Positions 12,201 to 22,535 of a DNA stretch of 64,000 bases are shown here, in pieces. Made by a program: the position numbers and the translations under genes. The notes under the pieces are model-generated. The model was not told the DNA's origin. It saw only the letters and a list, made by a program, of their open reading frames with translations, and made no database searches. Origin of the DNA: Macrostomum hystrix (taxonomy: Eukaryota > Platyhelminthes > Macrostomidae). The stretch lies in NCBI GenBank assembly GCA_950097015.1, contig CATNEN010000039.1, positions 8,448,501-8,512,500 of the forward strand, in the 5' to 3' direction. Position 1 is the first letter of the stretch. Each line of letters opens with the position of its first letter.

Positions 12201-13664
12201 CCGACCGAGTTGCGCCTGGATGCCGAGCCGGTCGGCCGTGGCCAATTCGGCGAAGTTCGTCGCGGACTGCTCCGCGGCACTCAGGTTGCAGTCAAGCTGA
12301 TGCTGGACGGCAACATGGCTGAGGACGACTTCATTGAGGAGGCCAGGAATATGCGCAACCTGAACCATCCTAACCTGGTGCAGCTGTTCGGTGTTGTCAC
12401 CAAATCCAAACCAGTCATGATCATCACTGACTTTATGCCCTACGGCTCACTCAAGGACTTTCTCAGGAGCAGGCGGGGCCATTATCTGAAGTCGAATCGA
12501 GTGGCAGCCCTGCTTGATATTTGCAATCAGGTGGCCGTGGCGATGATGTATCTGGAGGAGCGCAATGTCATCCATCGAGATTTGGCTTCGAGGAACATCT
12601 TGGTCAAGTCTGTGCTTCACGTGCATGGCTATATTGAGGTAAGATCTGGCTTCAGTGTCGGGGCTCTGTCTGCTAGCCGGGGTTCTTCGGGGACGGAGTG
12701 AGGTGGGGCTGCGAAGGGGTAAGGGAGTGAGATGGGGCTGCTAGGGGTAAGGGAGTGAGGTGGGGCTGCGAAGGGGTAAGGGAGTGAGGTGGGGCTGCAA
12801 GGGGTAAGGGAGTGAGGTGGGGCTGCAAGGGGTAAGGGAGTGAGATGGGGCTGCTAGGGGTAAGGGAGTGAGGTGGGGCTGCGAAGGGGTAAGGGAGTGA
12901 GGTGGGGCTGCAAGGGGTAAGGGAGTGAGGTGGGGCTGCGAGGGGTAAAGGTGTTAGGTGGGGCTGCGAGGGGTAAGGGAGTGAGGTGGGGCTACGAGGG
13001 GTAAGGGAGTGAGGTGGGGCTGCGAGGGGTAAGGGAGTGAGGTGGGGCTGCGAGGGGTAAGGGAGTGAGGTGGGGCTGCGAGGGGTAAGGGAGTGAGGTG
13101 GGGCTACGAGGGGTAAGGGAGTGAGGTGGGGCTTATTGCAATCGGAGGGAGTGAGATGGGGCTGACTTCAGGGGAAAGAAAGTGAGGTGGGGCTGACTGT
13201 GGAAGTGAGTGATGTGCGGAGTAAGGGTTGTATATACAACCTAAAAACTCAGTTAAGCAACTGATCCGCAGGTAAAAGTTAGCGATTTCGGCATGGCGCG
13301 GTTCCTCCTGGACCAGGAGTACGACGCCTCGGCGGGGTCCAAGTTTCCAGTCCGCTGGGCGGCTCCCGAGGTGTTCCAGTGCAACAAATACAGCGGGCGC
13401 TCCGATGTCTGGGCATTCGGCGTGCTGATGTGGGAGGTATTTACCGCCTGCGACATGCCCTACCAGGGAAAGTCCAATCCGGAGGTGTGCGAGTACGTGA
13501 TGGATGGCGGCATGCTGGAGAAACCGCGGCTGTGTCCGGAACAGCAGGTGTACAACTATGTCATGCTGGAGTGCTGGAGGCCCAGTCCGGCAGACAGGCC
13601 TTCCTTTAGCGCCATCGTGGCCAAGTTTGATACGCTGTTAGAGAGCAGCAACGCTCTGCGCTGA
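9234..13664 (+). CDS. BTK/TEC: Tec/Btk-family non-receptor tyrosine kinase
   Basis: Eight coding exons: 9234-9383, 9584-10210, 11111-11175, 11273-11332, 11654-11797, 11905-12032, 12112-12638, 13272-13664. The phases fit and give 697 aa. A PH domain (about 1-135) binds phosphoinositides and recruits the kinase to the plasma membrane. The Btk zinc motif follows with H139, C150, C151 and C161, the same spacing as human BTK. A low-complexity linker with a glutamine run leads to SH3 (about 240-297), SH2 (about 301-392, with the FLVRDS phosphotyrosine pocket) and the kinase domain (about 430-697). The kinase has GRGQFG 433-438, AVK with K453, HRD 546-548, DFG 572-574 and WAAPE. The catalytic loop reads HRDLASRN where HRDLAARN is usual; Asp and Asn are kept. 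The whole architecture makes Tec-family identity secure, but not which vertebrate paralogue, since invertebrates usually have one. Any upstream non-coding exon was not identified. Confidence 0.93.
10300..10415. repeat. two-copy tandem duplication in kinase intron 2
   Basis: Two diverged units of about 55 bp, each containing GGTGTGA, CCTCCCCAGTC and AGATGTACAC followed by CCTGCTGCA. They lie in the 900-bp intron between exons 2 and 3. Nothing else in that intron looks coding. Confidence 0.6.
10879..10943. other. 12-bp perfect inverted repeat enclosing telomere-like TTAGGG
   Basis: CTGATTGGCTGG at 10879-10890 is exactly inverted at 10932-10943. It encloses AGGGTTAGGGTTAGG (10891-10905). Both arms contain CCAAT/ATTGG. 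It lies inside kinase intron 2. Confidence 0.55.
11404..11580. repeat. short minisatellite in kinase intron 4
   Basis: About five copies of a unit containing GACTCACGGGTGTGGGATCT followed by GCTAATTT, spacing about 30 bp. It ends about 75 bp before the SH2 exon. Confidence 0.8.
12055..12111 (-). repeat. antisense tRNA-SINE fragment at a splice acceptor
   Basis: GGATTCGAACTCCCGACCTC is the reverse complement of a strong tRNA-type B-box. On the minus strand the segment resembles the SINE relic at 41565-41640; both contain GAGAGGTC followed by GGAGTTC. It fills most of a 79-bp intron and supplies the CAG acceptor for the kinase-domain exon. Confidence 0.5.
12715..13135. repeat. 27-28-bp minisatellite in kinase intron 7
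   Basis: About 15 units with core GGGGTAAGGGAGTGAGGTGG followed by GGCTGCGA. It is G-rich on the sense strand, starts about 75 bp after the exon donor, and is private to this intron. A few degenerate units follow to about 13200. Confidence 0.95.
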
Positions 13665-13899
13665 CTGGCTCCAGGCTGGGCTTCCAATGTGTTGAGTCAG
13701 TGGCGGATTCTGTGTTTGATAGTTGGACGGGCGCAGTCACAAATATTCCTCTAACCACCCTATAAATATTCATGACATGCAGTGCAGTTTAATCAATTAG
13801 AAATTGTCAATAAGAGCATTGGCAGGCCTTAACAACATGTAGTCAGATGCAAACCTCAAGGCTCCTGCATATACATTTGTAGCCCTCTTGTAACACCAC

Positions 13900-15270
13900 C
13901 TCCCGTGTCTCATCTCTCCCTTGTCTCATCTCTCCCTTGTCTCATTTCTCCCGTGTCTCATCTCTCCCTTGTCTCATCTCTTACCTGTCTCATCTCTTAT
14001 TGTCTCATTTCTCCATTGTCTCATCTGTCCCATGTCTCATCTCTTACCTGTCTCATCTCTTATTGTCTCATTTCTCAATTGTCTCATTTCTCCCTTGTCT
14101 CATCTCTCCCTTGTCTCATCTCTCCCTTGTCTCATTTCTCCCGTGTCTCATCTCTCCCTTGTCTCATTTCTCCCGTGTCTCATCTCTCCCGTGTCTCATC
14201 TCTCCCTTGTCTCATTTCTCCCGTGTCTCATCTCTCCCTTGTCTCATCTTTCCCTTGTCTCATCTCTTATTGTCTCATCTCTCCCTTGTCTCATTTCTCC
14301 CGTGTCTCATCTCTCCCTTGTCTCATTTCTCCTGTGTCTCATCTCTCCCGTGTCTCATCTCTCCCTTGTCTCATTTCTCCCGTGTCTCATCTCTCCCTTG
14401 TCTCATTTCTCCCGTGTCTCATCTCTCCCTTGTCTCATCTCTCCTTTGTCTCATCTCTTACCTGTCTCATCTCTTATTGTCTCATTTCTCCATTGTCTCA
14501 TTTCTCCCTTGTCTCATCTTTCCCTTGTCTCATCTCTCCCTTGTCTCATCTTTCCCTTGTCTCATCTCTCCCTTGTCTCATCTCTCCATTGTCTCATCTC
14601 TCCCTTGTCTCATCTCTCCCTTGTCTCATCTTTCCCTTGTCTCATCTCTTATTGTCTCATTTCTCCATTGTCTCATCTGTCCCTTGTCTCATCTCTTACC
14701 TGTCTCATCTCTTATTGTCTCATTTCTCCATTGTCTCATCTGTCCCTTGTCTCATCTCTTACCTGTCTCATCTCTTATTGTCTCATTTCTCCATTGTCTC
14801 ATTTCTCCCTTGTCTCATCTTTCCCTTGTCTCATCTCTCCCTTGTCTCATCTCTCCCTTGTCTCATCTCTTACTGTCCCATTTCTCCCTTGTCTCATCTC
14901 TCCATTGTCTCATCTCTCCCTTGTCTCATCTCTCCCTTGTCTCATCTTTCCCTTGTCTCATCTCTTATTGTCTCATTTCTCCCTTGTCTCATCTCTTACC
15001 TGTCTCATCTCTTACCTGTCTCATCTCTTATTGTCTCATTTCTCCATTGTCTCATCTGTCCCTTGTCTCATCTCTTACCTGTCTCATCTCTTATTGTCTC
15101 ATTTCTTCCTTGTCTCATCTCTTACCTGTCTCATCTCTTATTGTCTCATTTCTCCCTTGTCTCATCTCTCCCTTGTCTCATCTCTCCCTTGTCTCATATC
15201 TTCCATGTCTCATCCTCCCTGTCTCACCTCACCCTTGTCTCATCTTTTCCGTCTTATCTCTTCCTTGTCG
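13900..15270. repeat. 16-bp minisatellite, 1.37 kb
   Basis: Units such as TCTCATCTCTCCCTTG and variants (CCCGTG, TTACCTG, TATTG, CCATTG) run for more than 80 copies, starting about 235 bp after the kinase stop codon. Because the unit is 16 bp and lacks stop triplets, all three forward frames stay open for over 450 codons and read the same Ser/Leu/Cys-rich peptide in rotation. This is a property of the repeat, not a gene. Confidence 0.95.
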
Positions 15271-16027
15271 GATTGCTCCCCTGGGATATCCGGCCAATTG
15301 TCCCTCTTGAATTCTTTGCTTTGCCTGCGAGGCACAGGGCCATGTTGACTCCCGCTTTAGGATATTTATAAAATCTAAGTAGATTAAAATAATTCAATTA
15401 CCTTCTACCGATTTTCAATCGTTAGAGCATGGTCAGTAGAAACGGAGACAGTTTCCATAAAAAGCAGTTAGTTAAAATTTGATGAGAAATGTCCGCCAGC
15501 TTGTTGCAGCATCCGCCACTGAGTCTCTTTTGTTCTGCTTTTTTTGCTAGGCTAAAACTATTATCCGAAATTTTAATTGCAAATCTTCGTTTTGGAACGT
15601 TTTTTTAGCAAGAGGCGAAACAGCTGCCCGCTGCTGTATCGGCGCCAGTATTTTACATTAGATCTATGATACTACTACCGAGTTAGTAATATAAGGCGTT
15701 TGTTTTCAGTAGCACTACCAGCAAGGAGTTTTGGCCTTGTGGTTGAGCTGCCTGATTAGAACCGCTACTCTGTGTGTTATTTTTTGTTAACTTATATGGC
15801 CTTCGAATTCGTGAAGCAGTATTTGTACAGCTCCTGTCTGACCCATCGTGTGTGTACTAGATTTCTGGCGAACATTGTTCTGTCTTTCTGCCTGTCTACT
15901 AAATTGCTTGCGTCTGCCTGCTTCCGCTTATTTTTTTGCATTGATTCAGGTTTGTAAATTCAGTTTAAGAATTCGATTAAGTAGTTTAACATGAAACTAC
16001 GATTTTTTTAATAGATTATGTACTTCG
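15271..16027. other. spacer between minisatellites
   Basis: No gene seen. A tRNA-like A-box word (GTGGTTGAGCTGCC) occurs near 15739 without a convincing B-box. Confidence 0.5.
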
Positions 16028-16592
16028 ACAGCGGATTATCAAGCTTGAGAATGGATTATCTAGTTTGAGAATGGATTATCTAGTTTGAGAATCGATTATC
16101 TAGTTTGAGAATGGATTATCTAATTTGAGAATGGATTATCTAGTTTGAGAATGGATTATCTAGTTTGAGAATGGATTATCTAGTTTGAGAATGGATTATC
16201 TAGTTTGAGAATGGATTATCTAGTTTGAGAATGGATTATCTAGTTTGAGAATGGATTATCTAGTTTGAGAATGGATTATCTAGTTTGAGAATGGATTATC
16301 TAGTTTGAGTATGGATTATCTAGTTTGAGAATGGATTATCTAGTTTGAGAATGGATTATCTAGTTTGAGAATGGATTATCTAGTTTGAGAATGGATTATC
16401 TAGTTTGAGAATGGATTATCTAGTTTGAGAATGGATTATCTAGTTTGAGAATGGATTATCTAGTTTGAGAATGGATTATCTAGTTTGAGAATGGATTATC
16501 TAGTTTGAGAATGGATTATCTAGTTTGAGAATGGATTATCTAGTTTGAGAATGGATTATCTAGTTTGAGAATGGATTATCTAGTTTGAGAAT
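16028..16592. repeat. 20-bp minisatellite
   Basis: About 28 nearly identical copies of TAGTTTGAGAATGGATTATC, the most homogeneous array in the window; only a handful of base changes are visible. That suggests recent expansion or strong homogenisation. The unit contains in-frame stops, so no long open frame results. Confidence 0.97.
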
Positions 16593-16989
16593 ATATTTTC
16601 TATATCGTAGATTGAGAACTAATTATTAAGTCAATTAGTATTAATTTATGGTAAACAATAATTTTTTTCACTAAACAATTTTTTCGATCGTACTTGATTT
16701 CTGCTTTTTATTGTAAAACTTAACGCGCTTCTTGCTATCTCTCTTCCTTTCTTTCTCTGACTCTCCCGGAAATCCGTCTGCTTCCAGAATTTCTGTTGCG
16801 CAAAGGTTTGCCTTAGTATACAAAAATTAACGACCTACTTACTAATAGGCGCACTTGAGATTTCCGCTATTGGCGTATATTTGCTTATCAAAATATTGCT
16901 GTCCAGCTAACGACACAATCTTTCACTTGCGAGCTGTCTTCCTGCTTAATCTCGAATTGCCATTTCGAGCCGCATTCTTCCTCTGCATC

Positions 16990-19185
16990 CAGTCTCTCAG
17001 GTCCCAGATCCCAGATTGGTGTTGCAGTCTCCCAGATCCCAGATTGGTGTTGCAGTCTCCCAGATCCCAGATTGGTGTTGCCAGTCTCCCAGATCCCAGA
17101 TTGGTGTTGCCAGTCTCCCAGATCCCAGATTGGTGTTGCAGTCTCCCAGATCCCAGATTGGTGTTGCAGTCTCCCAGATCCCAGATTGGTGTTGCAGTCT
17201 CCCAGATCCCAGATTGGTGTTGCAGTCTCCCAGATCCCAGATTGGTGTTGCAGTCTCCCAGATCCCAGATTGGTGTTGCCAGTCTCCCAGATCCCAGATT
17301 GGTGTTGCAGTCTCCCAGATCCCAGATTGGTGTTGCCAGTCTCCCAGATCCCAGATTGGTGTTGCAGTCTCCCAGATCCCAGATTGGTGTTGCAGTCTCC
17401 CAGATCCCAGATTGGTGTTGCAGTCTCCCAGATCCCAGATTGGTGTTGCAGTCTCCCAGATCCCAGATTGGTGTTGCCAGCCTCCCAGATCCCAGATTGG
17501 TGTTGCAGTCTCCCAGATCCCAGATTGGTGTTGCCAGTCTCCCAGATCCCAGATTGGTGTTGCAGTCTCCCAGATCCCAGATTGGTGTTGCAGTCTCCCA
17601 GATCCCAGATTGGTGTTGCAGTCTCCCAGATCCCAGATTGGTGTTGCAGTCTCCCAGATCCCAGATTGGTGTTGCAGTCTCCCAGATCCCAGATTGGTGT
17701 TGCCAGCCTCCCAGATCCCAGATTGGTGTTGCCAGTCTCCCAGATCCCAGATTGGTGTTGCCGGTCTCCCAGATCCCAGATTGGTGTTGCAGTCTCCCAG
17801 ATCCCAGATTGGTGTTGCAGTCTCCCAGATCCCAGATTGGTGTTGCCAGTCTCCCAGATCCCAGATTGGTGTTGCCAGCCTCCCAGATCCCAGATTGGTG
17901 TTGCCAGTCTCCCAGATCCCAGATTGGTGTTGCCGGTCTCCCAGATCCCAGATTGGTGTTGCAGTCTCCCAGATCCCAGATTGGTGTTGCCAGTCTCCCA
18001 GATTGGTGTTGCCAGCCTCCCAGATCCCAGATTGGTGTTGCCAGTCTCCCAGATCCCAGATTGGTGTTGCAGTCTCCCAGATCCCAGATCCCAGATTGGT
18101 GTTGCCAGTCTCCCAGATCCCAGATTGGTGTTGCAGTCTCCCAGATCCCAGATCCCAGATTGGTGTTGCCAGTCTCCCAGATCCCAGATTGGTGTTGCAG
18201 TCTCCCAGATCCCAGATTGGTGTTGCAGTCTCCCAGATCCCAGATTGGTGTTGCCAGCCTCCCAGATTGGTGTTGCCAGCCTCCCAGATTGGTGTTGCCA
18301 GCCTCCCAGATCCCAGATTGGTGTTGCCAGTCTCCCAGATCCCAGATTGGTGTTGCCAGTCTCCCAGATCCCAGATTGGTGTTGCAGTCTCCCAGATCCC
18401 AGATCCCAGATTGGTGTTGCCAGTCTCCCAGATCCCAGATTGGTGTTGCCAGTCTCCCAGATCCCAGATTGGTGTTGCAGTCTCCCAGATTGGTGTTGCC
18501 AGCCTCCCAGATCCCAGATTGGTGTTGCCAGTCTCCCAGATTGGTGTTGCCAGCCTCCCAGATCCCAGATTGGTGTTGCCAGTCTCCCAGATCCCAGATT
18601 GGTGTTGCAGTCTCCCAGATCCCAGATTGGTGTTGCCAGCCTCCCAGATCCCAGATTGGTGTTGCCAGTCTCCCAGATCCCAGATTGGTGTTGCAGTCTC
18701 CCAGATCCCAGATCCCAGATTGGTGTTGCCAGTCTCCCAGATCCCAGATTGGTGTTGCCAGTCTCCCAGATCCCAGATTGGTGTTGCAGTCTCCCAGATT
18801 GGTGTTGCCAGCCTCCCAGATCCCAGATTGGTGTTGCCAGTCTCCCAGATCCCAGATTGGTGTTGCCAGTCTCCCAGATTGGTGTTGCCAGTCTCCCAGA
18901 TCCCAGATTGGTGTTGCAGTCTCCCAGATCCCAGATCCCAGATTGGTGTTGCCAGTCTCCCAGATCCCAGATTGGTGTTGCCAGTCTCCCAGATCCCAGA
19001 TTGGTGTTGCAGTCTCCCAGATCCCAGATTGGTGTTGCAGTCTCCCAGATCCCAGATTGGTGTTGCAGTCTCCCAGATCTCAGATTGGTGTTGCAGTCTC
19101 CCAGATCCCAGATTGGTGTTGCCAGCCTCCCAGATCCCAGATTGGTGTTGCAGTCTCCCAGATCCCAGATTGGTGTTGCCAGCCT
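16990..19185. repeat. 28/29-bp minisatellite, 2.2 kb
   Basis: Units are built from CCCAGATCCCAGATTGGTGT followed by TGCAGTCT or TGCCAGTCT/TGCCAGCCT. One-base length variants, loss of one CAGATCC module and gain of an extra one give a higher-order mosaic. Neither strand contains stop triplets, so frames of more than 700 codons exist on both strands; they are artefacts. The 400 bp before the array (16593-16989) hold nothing recognisable. Confidence 0.97.
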
Positions 19186-19771
19186 CATAGACTCCACCCC
19201 AAGCCTACTAATCCGTTGCATGCGTTAGCTTGAAAATGTCATGGAGTTACATTTTCTGCGTAACTCAAATGCCGATTTTCAGTGCTTGCTAAAGCGCAAC
19301 GACCAAACAAAAAGTTATGTTATCGATATTTTCTATGATATTGATTAACAGGCAAACAGGCCAAACATTTCATAGTCTCCCAATGCTTTAAACTGTTAGA
19401 CTGGGCATCTGTACAATAAATATGCAAATTATATTTTGTCGCCACTTATAACTTAATTAAACTTATTTTATATAATCACTCAGTCAAGTCAGCTGTGTTT
19501 ATGCTGCTGCTGCTGCTGCTGCTGTTGATAATATTTTTGTAATTTTGTACACAATTTTTAGCAGAGACGACACCAAAGAGGTAAACATGAAAACCTGCAC
19601 TGTACCTATAATAAATATATACGAATACTGACCCGCCAAATCAGCGCTGAAGCTTGCAGCTGTACATTCGGCTGCACCGCCTTTCACTGCATCGACATTT
19701 TGCAAGCGTAAGAAACTGAGCGACTTATTGTTTCTCTTTTTAAATGAATTCTTGTTTGTCTGCTCGACCTT
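19186..19771. other. spacer with a CTG/CAG microsatellite
   Basis: No gene seen. A run of about seven CTG triplets lies at 19502-19524. Confidence 0.5.
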
Positions 19772-20850
19772 CCCACTGCCAGCCATCCAGCGAGTGTCAT
19801 CCCCACTGCCAGCTATCCAGCGAGTGTCATCCCCACTGCCAGCTATCCAGCGAGTGTCATCCCCACTGCCAGCTATCCAGCGAGTGTCATCCCCACTGCC
19901 AGCTATCCAGCGAGTGTCATCCCCACTGCCAGCTATCCAGCGAGTGTCATTCCCACTGCCAGCTATCCAGCGAGTGTCATTCCCACTGCCAGCTATCCAG
20001 CGAGTGTCATCCCCACTGCCAGCTATCCAGCGAGTGTCATTCCCACTGCCAGCTATCCAGCGAGTGTCATCCCCACTGCCAGCTATCCAGCGAGTGTCAT
20101 CCCCACTGCCAGCTATCCAGCGAGTGTCATCCCCACTGCCAGCTATCCAGCGAGTGTCATCCCCACTGCCAGCTATCCAGCGAGTGTCATCCCCACTGCC
20201 AGCTATCCAGCGAGTGTCATCCCACTGCCAGCTATCCAGCGAGTGTCATTCCCACTGCCAGCTATCCAGCGAGTGTCATCCCACTGCCAGCTATCCAGCG
20301 AGTGTCATCCCCACTGCCAGCTATCCAGCGAGTGTCATTCCCACTGCCAGCTATCCAGCGAGTGTCATTCCCACTGCCAGCTATCCAGCGAGTGTCATCC
20401 CCACTGCCAGCTATCCAGCGAGTGTCATACCCACTGCCAGCTATCCAGCGAGTGTCATCCCACTGCCAGCTATCCAGCGAGTGTCATTCCCACTGCCAGC
20501 TATCCAGCGAGTGTCATCCCCACTGCCAGCTATCCAGCGAGTGTCATCCCCACTGCCAGCTATCCAGCGAGTGTCATTCCCACTGCCAGCTATCCAATCA
20601 GTTTGTCGTCCCCACTGCCAGCTATCCAATCAGTTTGTCATCCCCACTGCCAGCTATCCATCGAGTGTCATTCCTACTGCCAGCTATCCAGCGAGTGTCA
20701 TTCCCACTGCCAGCTATCCAATCAGTTTGTCATCCCCACTGCCAGCTATCCAATGAGTGTCATTCCTACTGCCAGCTATCCAATCAGTTTGTCGTCCCCA
20801 CTGCCAGCTATCCAGCGAGTGTCATTCCTACTGCCAGCTATCCAATGAGT
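19772..20850. repeat. 30-bp minisatellite
   Basis: About 35 copies of a unit containing CCACTGCCAGCTATCCAGCG followed by AGTGTCATCC. The 30-bp length keeps reading frames open by chance. Units at the right end diverge (CCAATCAGTTTGTC), giving a polarity from uniform to variable. Confidence 0.97.
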
Positions 20851-20868
20851 TGGCCCCGCTGCTTATTT

Positions 20869-21110
20869 AGCAGCTACTGTTGTTTGAGACAGTTTTTCAT
20901 GGCTATGAACTCGTTTAGCAGTTGATGCTAGTTTTGCGCACCCTCTTAGAGGCAATAAGTATTTATCTATCTGATGTGCTTTATGCTAGTTTAAAATGCA
21001 AGGACAATATTTTCATATCTATACTAAATAACACTTGTGTTCAACGACACAAAGTGTTGTTTAGTAGTCCTTGTTTAAATGTTATAGTCGAACTCAAGTA
21101 GCCTTATAAT
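20869..21110. repeat. dispersed repeat flank, copy A
   Basis: Starts AGCAGCTACTGTTGT, contains TTTAGCAGTTGAT, GCGCACCCTCTTAGAG and, further on, ATAGTCGAACT. The same series of words occurs at 26410-26560 directly after a different minisatellite. Confidence 0.7.
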
Positions 21111-21656
21111 TCAACTAAAAGTATAACAGTTGCTTTGAGAAATGCATCTAACCCTGCTACTTAGCTTAATGCAAACAATTCAACTAATGCCTGTTCATGC
21201 CCAAAAATGCTGGCCAGTGCACAGCAAGTGCCAGTTCAAATTTAGTGACAAGAAGACAAGAAAGGAAATTTTCATGCTAGGCTGTATTGCCTCTCGCCTC
21301 ATACAGTTGTCGCTAAAAAATGAGCTAGAAAACCAGTCCACTTTCCAGCATAAAGCGGGTAGGGTAGCCATCTCACCGCCGTGTACATATAGAATGTACA
21401 TTGATTAGAAAAGCCTCGTGCAGCTACGAGCTAGCTATACGCTCGTTTGTACACATAAATTTCACACTAAAATATAGCCTAGGCTTATGCGGTTGTGCCA
21501 TGGAATTGCCATGGATTTGCTTTCTTTCTGAAAGACTAAAAATGTTAGCTAAGCTACTAAGAAACCTACACAAACAGTTATCATAGCAACGATTATCACA
21601 AGAATTGTCTACTGAGTGGCTTGCTTGCAACAGAATAAGTCATTAGTAAGTTCCTC

Positions 21657-22535
21657 ATGCCAAACTCAGACGTCGATGAAAAAACGGCCGAGCCATTTTT
21701 AAGGACGATCGACCCAGCGGACTCCGAAACTGTTGAAACTCTTCGAGAGAAGTCTAAGACTAAGCCCTACCATGCAGCAATGCGTATCCTGTTGTATGTC
21801 TGGTCATGGCAACGAAGAAGACTTGCAGAGAAGCAGCTGAGAGAGTTGAAAGCGCTTCAAGCGCGTGATAATCTGCAACAAATAACGGACCTCATTGTTA
21901 CTGCTGCTTACTCTGACACAAAACTGCTTTGGGAGAATCTTAATGTGAAAGATTATTATATGTACGTCAATCGGCATAAGCACTACGTGACAGTGGGCTT
22001 CGAGATATTCAACGAATTGGTTATAAACTCTGTCAAGTCGCGCCTTTTCTCCGAAGGCTTCTTGGGTGATGCTAGGATTCAGCCAGAACAGAATCCTACA
22101 GAGGAGCAGATAAAACAGCATGACGACAGCAAGTACAGCTTTGTGGAAACTGTCACATATGCAATGCAATGGTATCCCTGTTGTGGCATGGGCAAGTGCG
22201 ACGATGAAGCCTGGGAAACTGGCCTGAAGCATCATTATTGCCACAATGAGCACCATCCTGAGTACTGGGGCAACAGCCAAATGTACTGGCGCTTCATTGT
22301 GGAAGCTATGTATGATATGGCTGCCATGGAGTTGGAGAAAAGATTCAAAGGCAGCTTACCTGACAACAGGGCCTACTTGCTACAGTTTGATCCCAAGTTT
22401 CTCAGGCGCTTTGAAATGACTGGTCAGCTATTGTTTGCCCAGAAGCTCATCAGGTACACAATGGAGGCCTATTGCAGCAGAAATGCACTGCCCATGCCAC
22501 CTGATCTAGAATCAAGTGCATCAGCAGTTAATTAA
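21657..22535 (+). CDS. DUF5662-like (HD-type metal-site) protein, intronless
   Basis: A single open frame of 292 aa. ATG at 21657 is the first start in the frame; a possible 3' splice site (TTGCAACAG) lies about 25 bp upstream in the 5' UTR. Residues 155-159 read HDDSK followed by an E...Y...W pattern, and residues 192-204 read HHYCHNEHHPEYW. Paired HDxSK and HNxHHPEYW motifs, with an earlier RHKHYVTVGF (106-115), are the signature I recall for DUF5662, a family known mainly from phages, bacteria and large DNA viruses. By analogy the His/Asp residues may bind metal, but no activity is established. There is no signal peptide or clear membrane helix, and residues 48-75 are charged and helical. 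An AATAAA polyadenylation signal is at 22732. Being intronless among intron-rich neighbours, it could be a retrocopy or acquired by transfer; codon use looks host-like. Confidence 0.75.
   Translation: MPNSDVDEKTAEPFLRTIDPADSETVETLREKSKTKPYHAAMRILLYVWSWQRRRLAEKQLRELKALQARDNLQQITDLIVTAAYSDTKLLWENLNVKDYYMYVNRHKHYVTVGFEIFNELVINSVKSRLFSEGFLGDARIQPEQNPTEEQIKQHDDSKYSFVETVTYAMQWYPCCGMGKCDDEAWETGLKHHYCHNEHHPEYWGNSQMYWRFIVEAMYDMAAMELEKRFKGSLPDNRAYLLQFDPKFLRRFEMTGQLLFAQKLIRYTMEAYCSRNALPMPPDLESSASAVN

Noticed and set aside
13905-15371. Three overlapping frames of 450-490 codons rich in Ser, Leu and Cys
   Set aside because: Product of a 16-bp tandem repeat; no start context, no domain, frames rotate through one motif.
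15721-15770. Another SINE
   Set aside because: Only an A-box-like word; no B-box or repeat body match.
16855-19233. Open frames of 700-790 codons on both strands
   Set aside because: They are generated by a 28/29-bp minisatellite without stop triplets; three forward frames and a reverse one read the same short peptide.
19728-20925. Frames of 340-390 codons
   Set aside because: 30-bp minisatellite preserves frame by length; no gene signals.
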